Shown: positions 48,353-60,997, counted from the first letter of the stretch. The stretch: DNA of 64,000 nt from Agelaius tricolor (GCA_023055355.1 JALJCS010000006.1:34496001-34560000); one strand, 5' to 3'. Translations and numbers: made by a program. Notes: generated by a model from the sequence alone, not told the origin.

Positions 48353-48852
48353 TTGTTGCAGGACATATATGATTTACTTTTTGGGGCACCCTAGCACCTC
48401 AGGCATAGTGTGAGCAGTGACTGCAAGTCCCTGCAGCCTCTATGGATGAGTGTGTCACAATGACATAATGGCACAGGTATGTGTGCAATGTCCCTGCAAA
48501 GCACCAATTTACCTGCTGCATTCTCCCCCAGTCATCTCCAGCTGAAAGCTGGTGAGTGCCACTACTGCTTTTGCTTGCAAGCAGGCAACAATTTAATGGA
48601 GATGATTCCCTTTAAGAGGTCTCTGCTGAGTTTTTGGTTGTCAGGGAAGATGATAGTCTCATCCCTCCGGTTAGATAAAATTAAGACTCCTTCTGAATAT
48701 CTCATTATTGATCAAGTGGCACTTGGAGTCAGCTGGTTATATTCCTTTTCTGAGAGGCTAACAGCTTTCCAGAGGGGCTTCTAAGGCAATGGAGAAGCCG
48801 TGGCCTGTATGGTGTTTTTCATAAGTCTTTTCCTTCAGGCAAATCTCAGATT

Positions 48853-48875
48853 AAAAAAAAAAAAAAAGAAAAAAA
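48853..48875. repeat. A-rich run
   Basis: Fifteen A, one G, then seven A. No retrocopy body was recognised upstream. Confidence 0.9.
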
Positions 48876-49004
48876 GACTGACTCTAATGACTGTGAAGAA
48901 AAAATTCTTGGCATTTGAAACAGCAGAAATTAAAAGTCTTGTGGGCTGATTTGGTCACATCCGCAAAGAATTCACCAAATTTGGATGACAGACTGCAGCA
49001 GTAA

Positions 49005-49065
49005 GTGAAACCAGAATTTGGCCCTCAGGCTGAACCTTATTTCATTGACATCCATGGAATGGGTG
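49005..49065. repeat. Possible degenerate MITE-like repeat
   Basis: 'ccagaatttggccctcag' and 'ttcattgacatccatggaat' combine the end motif (agaatttggccc) and the core (cattgacttcaatgg) of the recurring repeat, but in an unusual order, so this could be a rearranged copy or coincidence. Confidence 0.3.
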
Positions 49066-49351
49066 GACAGATTAATGGGTGAGAATTGAGATATAGCTAT
49101 GCCCTTTCCTCTCTCTGCTTGATCCAATAGGATGTGCTGAGTGCCTTTTTTCAGGTCATGAGATGGTTTATATACTAACGTTCCCAGTCTAGCATGGCCC
49201 AGAAATACCTTGTTTCTAGGACTACAGGCTGAGTACATCATGGTAGCTATACTTCAGCTTGCCTAATTGTTTCTCACAGAACAGGTCACTTGTGATTGCT
49301 GTAATTTTCTTCTCTATTTGAAGCAGAAACTGCATTCACTGTCAGTCACAG

Positions 49352-49389
49352 ATTTATTTATTTATTTGTTTGTTTATTTATTTATTTTT
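49352..49389. repeat. (TTTA)n/(TTTG)n microsatellite
   Basis: Tetranucleotide TTTA units are interrupted by two TTTG units (ttatttgtttgtttattta). It is a compound tetranucleotide array. Confidence 0.95.
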
Positions 49390-52300
49390 AGAGAAATTTT
49401 AATAAGAAATTTAAGGCCATTTACAGAGAAAACAAGTGAAAAATACAAATTTTTTTTACTGAGGCAATGTCATTACAGGCTAAGGGCTTTGTGCTCATCC
49501 TTGGAGTTTAGCATGTATATTTCTAATTCAAGAGTGTGAATGGTGCTTAGGTACAGGAGTGTATAATTTGCTGTAATCTTGGCCAGTGCATTTTTCTTAA
49601 ACTGGTACTTTATTATTTGGAGATAGTCCATTTGTCTGAGTCTCTTCCTTTCAAGCATACCCATATTGAAATATAAGATTATCTTTAAGGCAATGGCTTG
49701 GATTTTTTTGTTTGTTTCTAGTTCATATACAAAAATGAATTAATTGGGACTACTTGGTCTTGCTACTTGAACTTCTAATTTATGTGTATTGTTTTGGAGC
49801 AAATTAATTCTCTTAATAAGGAGAAGGATGGAGTTATACAGGGAGAGCACAGGGAAGTATCTTGAAAGAGAACTGCTGAGGTCACTGGTTGGCAGTGGCT
49901 CCCTGAACATGTATCTCCTATAAAATTTCACTTGCTGATATGTGAACATATGAGCAAACTTGAGTTTGCTTCCATCCAGGTAAGGAAAAGTTCCCTGTAA
50001 AATTGGATCTGGAACTTACTTAAAAAATCTTTGCCCAGGGACTTGGACTGGACAGGTCTCATGATGAGGTCCTCAGTACTGAAATGAATGCTGCAGGCAA
50101 TATTATTTTATGGCTCATTTATGGAGTGTTCATAGTTGACAATAACTCTCTGTTTACTACCCCTTCTATAAATCTCCCACCTGGCTTGTGTGAGACACAG
50201 TAGTCCACCAGCAAAGGCAAGAGGGGTCAGCAGCTGGACTGGGACCCTCTGGGGCATCTGATGTGTGGGATAACATGGCAAACAAGACTTGGTTTTGGAG
50301 CAGTCACTAGTTTGGTATGGCAAAAGGACCATGCCATGAGGAAGGAGTACATTAAGATGCTTTGGGAGTCAAAAACTCATAGTTGTTTTCTCCAATATCT
50401 CTTGTGGATCATCAGAAGTTCATCTCTCCTGAGTTCAGGTAATACCTGTGAAGAGGGTATTTAGAGCTATGATGGACCTATTTTATATACTCATTCTATA
50501 CTTAAAAGAATGCATATGTAAACATTCCTGACTTCCTTGAGGAGACTCAGCTGTATTTCCCCAAGCATGGATGAAGGACAGGAGGGTGGATCTGACTTTA
50601 TATGCTCCAATTTATTTCCTCAGTCCTTCACTGCAGTGAAAGGGCGGTGAACTTCTGCAAATGCAAGGGCTAGAATTTTTTTCTGTGTTTGATTATAAGT
50701 TAGATGCCAGATCTTGAGTTTTGAATTTCTTGGCCTTTGCCAATTTAAACCCTTCCTAGTGTGATTATTACATAGTATTACAGTGGTTACATATCAGTCT
50801 AAGAAGGTGATGCTTCCATGAGCCAACCTCAGAAAGTCAAAATAAAGAAAAAGCACTGCAGGCATTTCTGAACAGAAGATGACCATTTGTTCAGGTCCCT
50901 TGTTTTAGTTAGGAGAATTGCTCTTTTGGTCTTGCTAAAGGCATCACTGCAGACCTGCATGCTGCGACTCCCATTTTTCTACTTTCAACTTATCATCCTT
51001 TCCCATCATTGCATTAAACAGTATAACTTAAAGATTAGTGTCATGTGAATGATGCTAATTGTTGCACTAAGCAGTAACTTTTGAGGGGTTTGCAGAGTGG
51101 ATTTTAGCAACAATAATTTTCTTTACGGTGAGAAATCTGAACACAGTATAGCTTTGGGAAAGCATATACTGATGGCAGCACATAGTTTGGTTCAGACAAG
51201 ACAGAAATAGAGCATGTTGGGCTTTATTTATATGGTCCAGCCATGTTTTTTGCCTCACTTTTTAATCTATACAAGGATTTCTGCTACAACAAGGTTGTGC
51301 ACTGTCATATGCCAGCGAGGTTTGCTGGAAATGACTTCCCAGAAGATGGGAATCAATGGTCATCAGTGCTCACAAGAAAAAGTGAGACAACCAGTTTTTA
51401 TTAATTCTAAAGTGATTTGAGTGGAATAATAGAGCTGTTCTGAGCAGTGTGATTTCCCTGCTCACACTCCAGGGACAGGGAAACCAGACCCCTGAAAGGT
51501 TTGAACTGGGTGATGAAACACTTCCCTAGCTGAAGTTCTTTGGGTTCAAATAGACTCAGGAGAGACTGATGTTTTCTTTCTGCATCTCTGTTTCAGCTAC
51601 TACCTCTGTGACAGTATAAGATAACTCAATTAATATAAAAAGATAAGAGTATATTAGAATCCTGTGAGGAAAAAGTTCCTAGATTGAGTCCCTAGTGCAT
51701 AGAAGGATAATGGTAAGATAAAGCCCTAGTTAATTATATTGAAGAGGCAGAAAGAAGCCCACAACTAATTGTGCTGTAGTTAAAAGTATTTCTTTTTCTA
51801 CATGAACACTTAGTACTGATTGTGCTCCTGTTATTGTATCAGAGGATCAGGATTACAAGGTCTAGGCATTCACTGATATGTAGATCTATCCTCAAATAAC
51901 ATCACTTTGGAAAACTGCAGATGTTTTGTTTGTGCTGTGGATGTTAATGTAATGATGATGTAGGAAAGTCTTGGTTACTATAATTTTTTTGTGAGGCACT
52001 GTTAGTGTTTGAGGTAGCAGGACCTTTAGAAGTACTGGACAAGTGCCTGACTGTATTCTTGCCTGCATGTGCTTGTGCTACTTCTCTTATTTCTTGGCAT
52101 GTTGTCACATCTCATCTCTGACACAAAGCCTTTGCTGAACACATGCATTGTATCCGGCCTACAATGAGCAAGACTTAAGCCCTAAGACAGGGGAGAAAAG
52201 ATGTTTTTTCACTGACTCTCACAGAAATCAAACCACACACATCTATCTGTAGCAGAGATCAAAAATTGCAGTGCACTTGCATTGAGACAACCACTTGTGT

Positions 52301-54469
52301 TTCCCCCTCTCTCCCCACCACATGTGTATGTGCATACACAGACACACAATGCACTTGTCTGTGATTGTGCACAGTTTCTGCAGCCAGGGCTTCTCCACAC
52401 AAAGGCTTGGAGTGAAAGGGCAATTTTGTCGTCTTGTGTGAGTAGTTACCCTTGGAGGTGTGCTGAATCAGTCTCTTCCTCCACCAGCTTCCCTTATTCC
52501 TGCATGTTACAGTAATCAGGGCTACCGATAAAAGTTGTGAAAAGAATTAATTTTCCTGTGAAACTCATCCAATTGAACTAAAATCAAATAATGAGAATAT
52601 GAGGGAAATACTGCTCTCAGCCTACAGATCACCCAACATCCTCAGTAGAGAAGCAACTAAAAGCTGCCTGCTAAGTTGGTTGATATGCCTTTTATTTAGC
52701 CTGATGTTAATTTGCTAAACACTGTTTTGGTGTATGTGATTGTAGAACATAAAAATGCAGTAGGTGGTTTATAGGAGACAAGAGGAAAAGAATACTCTCT
52801 GCTATGAGCTCTACATACAATGCACATTCTCCAAAGGGATGAAATTTCCCTCGAGCTAATGGGTAAACTGCAAAGTGAGGTACACTTTGCAGCAGCTTTA
52901 CGGTTCGCTTTAACCTGCTCCTCCTCCCCGTGCTTTGTGGTGGGTGTACAACTGTTGCAAGTAGGTGGCACAGCTGTTTGCGTTGACTGGCTCAGTACCT
53001 TTGGGATACAGACAACACAGTTAACGTTGCGAGATGAAAATGGCATCTATACTTTAATAAACTCATTCTATTTCTTTGTGAGAAGAAAGGGGGAGACTGG
53101 GGCCGGGGGGAGAGAAAAGTTGCCAGCTTGACTATATCTGTATTAGTGGCACTGCTCAAATCACACGGTGGTGGCTAATGCTTGCAAAATCCTGACTAGC
53201 ATTTGAAAGGGTAACATCAGTTTATTATTGCTGCAGTAGCTGTTAACTTTATGAAGATTTCCTGTGCACCTGCCTGCTACCACATCTTTAACATATATGC
53301 ATATTTATACAACTTAGGCAACATATGTTTGATGATTTTTGTCATTTATATTTACTACAGTATGGATAGCAATTAAAAAATAACCATGTTCACTGTGATG
53401 AATTGGTGAAATTCCTGGAGAAGTAGAAATTACATGAAGAATTTGAAGATGGAGAACAAGGTAAAAGGCATGTAAAAAGCTAGTTTGTCAGTTGGAACAT
53501 AAAAAACACAGGCGTGTGACCAATGTGTGTGTGTATATATAAAACCATAAAAATGACAGGGAAGAATATGTTATTTCATTTAGAGGTAGAACAAGAGAAG
53601 AGGTAGTATAGAGTGGGATATTTTGCCATTTCATCCACCCTTTACAAAGAAATGCTGAGTTGTGTTGTAGGGGTGATGAAGGAGGATGACATTTTTCTAC
53701 AGAGAAGGTGTCGTCCTGTTCCCCAATTTTGTATTTTGAATGTAAAATGGACGTATTTAATTGCAGATACATGTACAAAGACAAATGGTGTGCTAGGACA
53801 TGCATGATGACAAACTCCTGTGGCTGATTCATCCTGACAGAAGATCAGGCAGGTCTCCTGAGCACCAACTCAGATGCCAAGACCAGAGGAGGCCTATGGA
53901 GAGGACTTCGGGGAGCGATCCTTACAAGTAGTCAGTTTGGGGGAAACCTCAGGCTCAGGTCTGTATTTGGTGTGTCTGAGTTAAAAATAGAGGAAGATCC
54001 GAGGGAGAGGGTAAGTTTTGGATATTAGCCCAAGGAATCTGTGTGGGCACATGCACACAGCACCCACACTGTGTATGGAAGTGAGATAAGCACACGTGAT
54101 TTCTACTCAGAATGTAGGTGCCAGCTTTTTAGAGAGAATTTCTTACCATGTGGCATATTATCATATTTGAGACCTGCTCATCTCTGTAAAAAGACAGAGG
54201 ATAGTGGGCTGTGCAGAAATGGAGTGAGACAGTGGAAACGCACGTAGTGGAGCTGTGAAAACTGATATGCGAGTGGAAAGAAACTTAAAAAATTAAAGTT
54301 GAAGAGAAAAATGGAGAAGACTAAGAAATCTAGATCTTGTCCTGGAAGTGGTATTTTGCATGTCAGTGTGGCGATTTGCTAGAATAATTTATTCCACTGG
54401 TTAGAAAGATGCACTAAATTAGCCTCGGGGTGCCTTTGTTACCCTCCTGTGACACGAAATGAAGTGCTG
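49390..54469. other. Non-coding sequence, nothing recognised
   Basis: Five kilobases without a recognised repeat or gene. Open frames up to about 116 codons (minus 53046-52696 and minus 53832-53488) have no recognisable domain and overlap frames open on the other strand. Confidence 0.45.
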
Positions 54470-54605
54470 CTGCAGTTTCTCGCGGCGGCTGGAGCAGCCC
54501 CGGGTCAGCCCCATTCACACTCTCTGCCGCTGCCCAGAACCGCCCCGGCTGACACCGCTCCGCTCCGAGCCACACAGCATTGCCCCCAGCGGGGCCATTG
54601 GAAGC
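54470..54605. promoter_or_regulatory. Isolated CpG-dense patch (mini CpG island)
   Basis: About a dozen CpG dinucleotides in roughly 130 bases (for example tctcgcggcggctgg, accgctccgctccgag), in a window otherwise strongly CpG-depleted. This is shorter than the usual CpG-island threshold. The options are an unannotated promoter or first exon, a recently arrived G+C-rich sequence, or an unmethylated enhancer. A frame is open through it (plus 54449-54673), but the product is an Ala/Pro/Arg-biased composition artefact. No TATA box or splice donor stands out. Confidence 0.5.
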
Positions 54606-54924
54606 AAACTCAACTGCACAGCAAACGTTTTACCCACTTCAACAAACAGGAACATTTACTGATTTTTCCCTGACTGTTGCTTACCCCTCTACCAGCAGTT
54701 AGTGCATATGAGGCAGCCTCCTGTGCCTCTGGAGCATTCTCTTATGCAGAGTGCTCCTAAAGCAGCGAGCTCTGCTGGCATTCGGACTGTTTTCTATGAG
54801 CAGGGTGGCTCAAACTGGCCTCTGAAGAGCACAAGATGTGTCACATCACTTGAAACTACATCTCTGGGTGTTTTTTGGTCTGTTTGTCAAGGCAGGTGAC
54901 AACATCTTTACACACTGATTTCAA
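54606..54924. other. Non-coding sequence downstream of the CpG patch
   Basis: No exon, repeat or clear splice site is recognised. Confidence 0.4.
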
Positions 54925-54961
54925 TTTGTATTAAATACAAAGCTTTCAATGTAAAGCTTTG
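54925..54961. repeat. Overlapping pair of perfect hairpins
   Basis: TTTGTAT/ATACAAA (54925-54931 and 54935-54941) and CAAAGCTTT/AAAGCTTTG (54938-54946 and 54953-54961) are both perfect. They share bases 54938-54941, so only one stem can form at a time. Confidence 0.8.
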
Positions 54962-56225
54962 AGAGTGAGGCTGTATCAGCTGCTTAGTGAAATCCATGCT
55001 ACTTCAACTGGTTTTTTCCTCCCTCAGTATTTTACCACTTATATTAGAGAAAAAAAGCCCTGAACAGAATCAGATCTGGGTTTAAAAAAATTGTCTGTGT
55101 GCCTTAGGATTGACAATCCATAGCCTAGTGTTTAGCCCAATGCAGTACAAACCTGCTGATATATTAAACCCCAACCTGGCATTTATAATAGAAATACAGT
55201 AAGCCTTTAACTATAACGACACTAGCAGGTGTCACCACAATAAAGATAACAGCCTCCCCATGAACAAATATTAGATTAAAGAGATCAATCAATCTGTATC
55301 TTAAATTCCAGACCCAGCGTGATCTCTGCCAGTAAAAAAAAAATAACTTCTACTTTTTCTGTACATTTTAACAGGTGAAAGACCTCTTGATTGTTCCATC
55401 TTTTCGCAATAACTTGAGAAAATAAGCATTTTTCTTTTTCCTTCTGTTGCAGACTCTTTATATAAATTATACAGAAAATGTTTATGACCTAAAGACACCA
55501 ACACTTATTGATTTTAAACCTTGTGGCAGGCTGTGGCAATTTTCAGGTGAGCAGGTGGTGTGAGTCATGACTCACTACGCTGTCTCCTCCAGGAATGCCA
55601 AAAAAACCCTGTTAAAACCTGGGGTAACATCAAGTACTCTGTGCTTCTGGGATATGATCAAATTATCTGTGGGAATCGCGCATTCTGCCCTTGTTCTTTT
55701 TTTTCTCCTGTTGCTGTTAGCCTACTCTGCTACCAATAGCACCATTTCCTCGAAAACTGTGGAAAGTTACTAGTTTTATTTTCATGCTTTAGCATTCTGG
55801 GCCATGCATTCAAATGTGTGAAGCGAGTGCTCGCTGCCCTTGAGTCAGGATGATTCAACCCAGCCCAAGCGCAGGCTGCAGTCACTGTAGGGCTGATGGG
55901 GACACAAGTCCAGTTCTCCTACACACAACTGAATGCCATTCCACTTGCTTTTGCTCTTGATCACCCATCACCCATCAAATGCAGTTCCTGAGAAAAGCAA
56001 GTCGGGCTATGATCTTCTGTGCTGTAGGAACAACATCTTTCCATACTTAGGGAAAGGGATCATGCACGGTCCCTGGAGCACAACCCTGACCTTGATGCGG
56101 AACAGCAACAACTCTGGCTTTTACCCACTGTTTCTACTGAATTGCAACATTGCTCTCATCTTGATTACAATTCAGTCTTGGCTCATAGAGGCTCTATTCT
56201 GAGGTTTTATACAGTAGTTGCACTA
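54962..56225. other. Non-coding sequence, nothing recognised
   Basis: No repeat family or convincing coding frame. Contains tactagt- and ctcgct-type words only. Confidence 0.45.
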
Positions 56226-56283
56226 AGATTTTGAGATTTGTTGAGTATCAGTCATTACTGATACTCAAAAAATCTCAAAATTT
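56226..56283. repeat. Long near-perfect palindrome (hairpin)
   Basis: The left arm 56229-56252 and right arm 56257-56280 are reverse complements over 24 bases with one mismatch, around a four-base loop (catt). Pairing continues one more base outward (56228 with 56281), then 56226 with 56283 after one mismatch. The arms begin ttttgagatt and end gagtatcagt. The stem is shorter than a usual pre-miRNA and the loop is very tight, so a short MITE or a fold-back duplication is likelier. It is followed directly by a small direct repeat (tggtatctgat at 56291-56301 and 56309-56319). Confidence 0.9.
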
Positions 56284-56290
56284 GTTGGTA

Positions 56291-56319
56291 TGGTATCTGA
56301 TGGTATAATGGTATCTGAT
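56291..56319. repeat. Short direct repeat beside the palindrome
   Basis: tggtatctgat is present twice, 18 bases apart, immediately after the palindrome. Together they suggest local fold-back and slippage synthesis. Confidence 0.8.
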
Positions 56320-58184
56320 TCTCCTCTCAAATTCACTTGAATAAAAACTCAGAGACCTGTTCCTTAGAAAACATAGTGTGTAAGAAGTATAAGAGATAAA
56401 AAAATCCACTGGTAGTCTTTTGTGATGAAAGAGACCAAGTAGTGAGGGAAACATGCTAGAACAGCTGGTCTGCAAGGTCCTAGATAGGTGATCTTATCCT
56501 AATGCAGAGCACCTGTTGAATAATTAAACTTGGTGCAATTTTTCAGTAGCACACATATGGAAAAGATACACATAAAGTAGATCTCTCTAAGAAAATTAAG
56601 TTACTTGATCCTTGAAATGTTTAGGTTGAGCTCTTTGAAATCTATTTTATGAAGAAAAACAAGTTGTTTTCCTCTAGATGAAACCCAAAGTGGAAGCCTG
56701 TCCAGCTTCCATTGCAGTTATGCTCTTACAAGGAGTGTGTGTGAGGAGGAGCCTGCTCAGTAATATATTCAATGACCAGTAAGCACACTTGTGTTTTCAC
56801 CTTTTTTTTCCAAACCACAAAATAAGCTGTGGAACATTTTATTTGAAAAAAATATGTGCAATACTTGGATATCTCCCCTTCAAAAAGAATTCGGGATTAA
56901 GTTTCTAATCCTTTAAGTGGACTTAGGCCATGAGAACTATAAAGGTTTCATAGCAGTCCCAATATTTGTGTTTGCAAAACAGCTATCCAACTCCCTTCTC
57001 TTTATGTTTTTCCATGTCAAACCAACTTTCAGTTTGCTCAAATGATGTGTTCATATCACATTTTAAAAGCCCCAGAAAGTTTATTTAGCAGAATACCAGT
57101 TTTGCGGTGATGGATGATGACTGCCAGGCATGTCTGTGAAGACCCTGCTTCAAGGCCATTGCAATAGAAGATGAGCATGGGGAAAGCAATTTCAGTGTGG
57201 CTCTGTGGAGACCCTATTACCAGACCATTACAGCTGCAGACTAATCGAAGAGCAGGAACACACAGAACCCCACTTCTGGTGGCACAGTTACAATGTGATA
57301 TTAATATGTAAAAATAATTCTAATGCCAGACATCAGTGAGTTTTTTTTTGCCATTATTAATAATAGTTAGCAATATTTTATATTTCCTTGTTCACATAGT
57401 CCCACTGTAGAGGAATGGGACTCCTTGCTGTGTGCAAACAGACCTGACATTTTATGAGGCTGTGGGCAGAGGTGCAGAGGTCAAAGGCCACTTCATGTGA
57501 AAGGATGGGATAGTGCAGAGAACTACAGGCTGTGTCATTTCCAAACCTGCATATTCCACTGAATTTTAAGATTTTAAAGTTCATAGGAGGAAAAAATTAA
57601 ACATAACTACAATTTATCAGTATTGCATCTCAAAAATCTCCAAATTTAACAAAATTCTATAAAATCTGCCTTAATTCAAAGCTCAATCCATGTATTGCTG
57701 CACTTTTGTATTTCCTAAGGAGCACTCTGTCAAGACAAGTGATACATCAGGAGTGACCTATGTCATAAATATGACCTGGCCATATTTTCAAAGCCATTTA
57801 GGTGCAAAAGAATGTGGATGGTTACCTAGATCCCATTGCAGATTTGGCCCATGAAGCAGTATGAAATATATTGCAGGAGCTAGTGTTTTGGTGTTGGGGC
57901 ATCCTGAGTAGCAGGTGATTTTATATCCACTGGGGTCTTGTTATTTTTTAATGGAAATGTTTATACTTAGTAGTTTCATTATACAGGTCTAGTCCCTCTA
58001 TTGTTCTAAACCAAGCTTCAATGATTTCAGAATAATTTTATTAGCGGAACTACTATTTCTTTTTTCCAAATACTTACCTAAGTGCTTTAAAATTTGTAAA
58101 GATTGTGCAATGTATAGTATTTAATCTACATGCCTTATATTTTTTTATTCCATCTTTTGAAGAAATCCCACTTCCACCAACAAC
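56320..58184. other. Non-coding sequence, nothing recognised
   Basis: Unique-looking sequence. 'gcagatttggcccatgaag' near 57839 could be a last trace of the MITE-like repeat, but it is too short to call. Confidence 0.4.
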
Positions 58185-58235
58185 ACTGTAAATCTAGTGG
58201 CAAACTCCACTGACTTCCATAGGGAGTTTGACACA
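58185..58235. repeat. Degenerate MITE-like repeat with palindromic core
   Basis: 'actgtaaatctagtggc' followed by 'aactccactgacttccatag' and 'ggagtttgacac' preserves the recurring repeat in order, including the self-complementary core (aactcc...tgacttc...ggagtt). This is the best-preserved core in the window. Confidence 0.5.
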
Positions 58236-58309
58236 GTTTAATCATACCATTTTTAACAGTTTGCTTCTCACTGACTTCATGTTTTTGACTTGACAGTCTT
58301 TTAGGTAAT

Positions 58310-58660
58310 GGAGTTCTCAATTTTTCTTTGCTTTTGCCTGCATTTATTTTGTTTATTTTCCTTACTGAAGAGCATGGAGAAAACTTTTCAAAAGTTTCAA
58401 ATAATTCAGGTCCTTGAGCACTCTTATAATTTTGCTATCCTTTTCTGTACCTTTCAAGTTTCTGTAGTACCCTTTTCATTGTTGTACCCATTATTCTGAA
58501 TGTGGCCTCCTGATCAGCTGCTTATGATTTGTTTGCACAGCTAATGATTGTTTCTCTCTTCAACTTCTGGCTTAGTGTTTTATCTGCCATGAATTTAGTG
58601 GATTTAGTCTTTGAACACTTTAATCTGAGAATTGCATCTCTTGTCTTTGTGTTGGACAAA
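58310..58660 (-). mobile_element. Possible LINE RT fossil, minus strand
   Basis: On the minus strand around 58480-58425, LQKLERYRK in one frame and KVQKRIAKL in the next align with the (K)DIEKLERVQRRATKLI block seen in the other fossils, implying a frameshift within it. The flanks read as stop-rich sequence with no second clear block. Weak. Confidence 0.28.
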
Positions 58661-60773
58661 AAGCTTCAGAAGCTATGACATTTTTCACTGCTTCTACTAG
58701 TCCAGAAATTAATGGTAAAAATCTCATTGCCTTCAAACGATAAAAGCAATAGATGGCAACGTAAAGCCATAGAGTTATAAAGAATGAAAAGGATTATGAA
58801 GGTGGGTTTATTGGAGAATGGAATCATCCCCCTTTTGGTAAGACTTAAAAGTCTCCCTGTTGCTTTCTTTATTGAAAAATCACTGCCCTTGTAGCTCCCA
58901 AGAAGAGTCACCATTACAGAGCAATGTGGTACTTCTGTGTACACTTTCATTCACCCCATTCCAGAAAGTGTTTATCTTTTGCTGTAGGCATTAAACATTA
59001 ATAACATGTTCTTTCACAGGGGAGAGATGAATTGACGTTTTCAGATACAGAATTGTATCCTAAAAGTCTGCATAGTGTCAGCTCTGCTTATGCTTTACTT
59101 GCTTTAATTTTTTTTCTGTGCTTTTGTTTTATTGCTGTTACTTTCTAGTGCAAGGGAATTTTTTTTAGAAAAATCTTTTTAGTGCCTAAAAATGCTGTGG
59201 AGCTGCTGATTCTGAGACAAAAAAAATTTCCTGTCCCTGTAATAAGGATTACAAAAGTTTCAGTAGTTCAAATTCTTTAGTGTTCAGAAGGCATTTTAAA
59301 CATAATTTGGAGGAAGACAATAAGATCTCCATGTGGTGGTCTTCTTGAACTTACAGCTTTTCATCACCCTACAAGACCTTAAACAAAGATATCAGCTCTC
59401 ATTTCTTATGTTTTAGTTTTAGGGCTGAGCATTTTACTGAAATGAAATTCATTTGAATTTAAAGAACTCCCTTAATTTAAATGCCTCAACAGTGTCCCAG
59501 CAGGAACCAAGGATCTGGGTTGGACTGGAAGCACTGGGAAACAAAATCTAGAGAAAGCTTGGGGTTTGTACACTATTTTTTTTTCCTCTTGCTTTTCACA
59601 TTATTGAAAATGTGGGCTGTCTTACACTGCCTACCAGCCTTGTTTAGTACATAACAACAGAAAGAGAAAATGAGTGCATATTTGAAATAGCGGATTGTAT
59701 AGGGAAAATGTAATAATCTCTTTTCTAAATCTCAGCCATTTCTCTCCTTGCTGACTTCCAAACAACCATGTTGTGGTGGCAAAATCAGCTATTTCGTAAT
59801 ACTGTTTCCAGATGCAAATATTGAGAAGTAACAAAAATACCTTCTAATTGATGGCATTATTACTAATACAGTTCATAATTTTAATTTAGATGTGGATCTG
59901 TGGCTTCCTATTACCCTTGAGAGCTTCTGGGCCAAATAGCTGCCGTGCCTTTGGCCCAGCTCAGACCCTAGCTTTTGACTGCTGTGGCGCTAAACTGATT
60001 TACAATAGCTGATGATTTGGTCTGCTATTCTTGCTTCAAGCAAACTCTGTCCCTTGGGGCTTGACTTGTGGTGCCAGAGAGCTCCCTCAAATGTCACTGA
60101 CTTGCTGGAAAGCTGAAGTCACTCAGTATTTTGCACAGTCCTGTCTCTGGTCCTTGTCCTCTCTATGTCAAACTTGCTTTTTTTGTCTAATTCTCTCTAA
60201 TTAGGCTTTCTTTCACTAATATTCAAGCATTTTAGTTTTACTTGCCAAAGCAATTTGGAGTGGCAGCAAACACGTTTGAGAACATGTTTTGTAAATTTTT
60301 GAATTACATTATATGTATAGTTTAGCATCATTGTTTTCTATATTTTTTTATATACATCCATTATATATCTATACGTACTTAAAACTCAATAAAATTTATT
60401 CTGAGGAGGATAGAGCCAGATGCTAAGTTAAACAAAAAAAAATAAAATAAATCAAATAAAGATTTAATTAGCAGAGGAAAAAAAATCAGGGACAATAACC
60501 TTCTGGAAAATAGCAAAATCAGTAGAAGTGTAACAGCATTCTAATATGTTAGTATACTACCATCTTATATTTATATTTCAGATATGCTTTTATAGCCAGC
60601 AACAAAAACCTTGTGTGCTGCAATTAGCATCTTTTCTGTAGTGAATTGTCATGTTCTAGCACTGCTAATGAACATGGAGAAGGTGTACCTGCTGTAAACC
60701 ATTGCTGAGGAATTAAAAAGCACCCCTTAGAATTACTACTAGTTCAATTTTTTCCTCTCCTTTTTCTGCTCCT
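58661..60773. other. Non-coding sequence, nothing recognised
   Basis: A+T-rich with several short A or T runs. No gene or repeat family was identified. Confidence 0.45.
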
Positions 60774-60823
60774 CCCTTATTTCTTTCTTTATTCCTTTTT
60801 TTTTTTTTTTCTTTCTTTCTTTG
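60774..60823. repeat. Pyrimidine tract with T15 and (CTTT)n
   Basis: A (TTTC/T)-rich tract, a T15 run at 60796-60810, then three CTTT units. Confidence 0.92.
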
Positions 60824-60976
60824 GGAAAAGCCTCTATTATTACCTGTGGTACGCTCTGTACACTAGCATGCTATTTTGTTGATTGCACTGCCCTCAGACA
60901 CTGCACATTTGAATCCCATTTGTAGCAGAGCTGCCAGTGCTGGGATTCAAAGTCAGAGCCTCTTAGGGTTACAGCC

Positions 60977-60997
60977 CTGCTGCTGCTGCTGCTGCTG
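60977..60997. repeat. (CTG)7 trinucleotide repeat
   Basis: Seven perfect CTG units, CAG on the other strand. The overlapping minus-strand frame reads as a Ser run and shows no other protein feature. There is no sign that the repeat is coding. Confidence 0.95.

Noticed and set aside
54449..54673. Plus-strand frame through the CpG patch as a first exon
   Set aside because: The Ala/Pro/Arg bias follows from base composition. No splice donor or homology could be seen, so I kept only the CpG patch itself.
56226..56283. Palindrome as a microRNA precursor
   Set aside because: The stem is only about 25 base pairs with a four-base loop, shorter than typical pre-miRNA, and it matches no miRNA I recognise.
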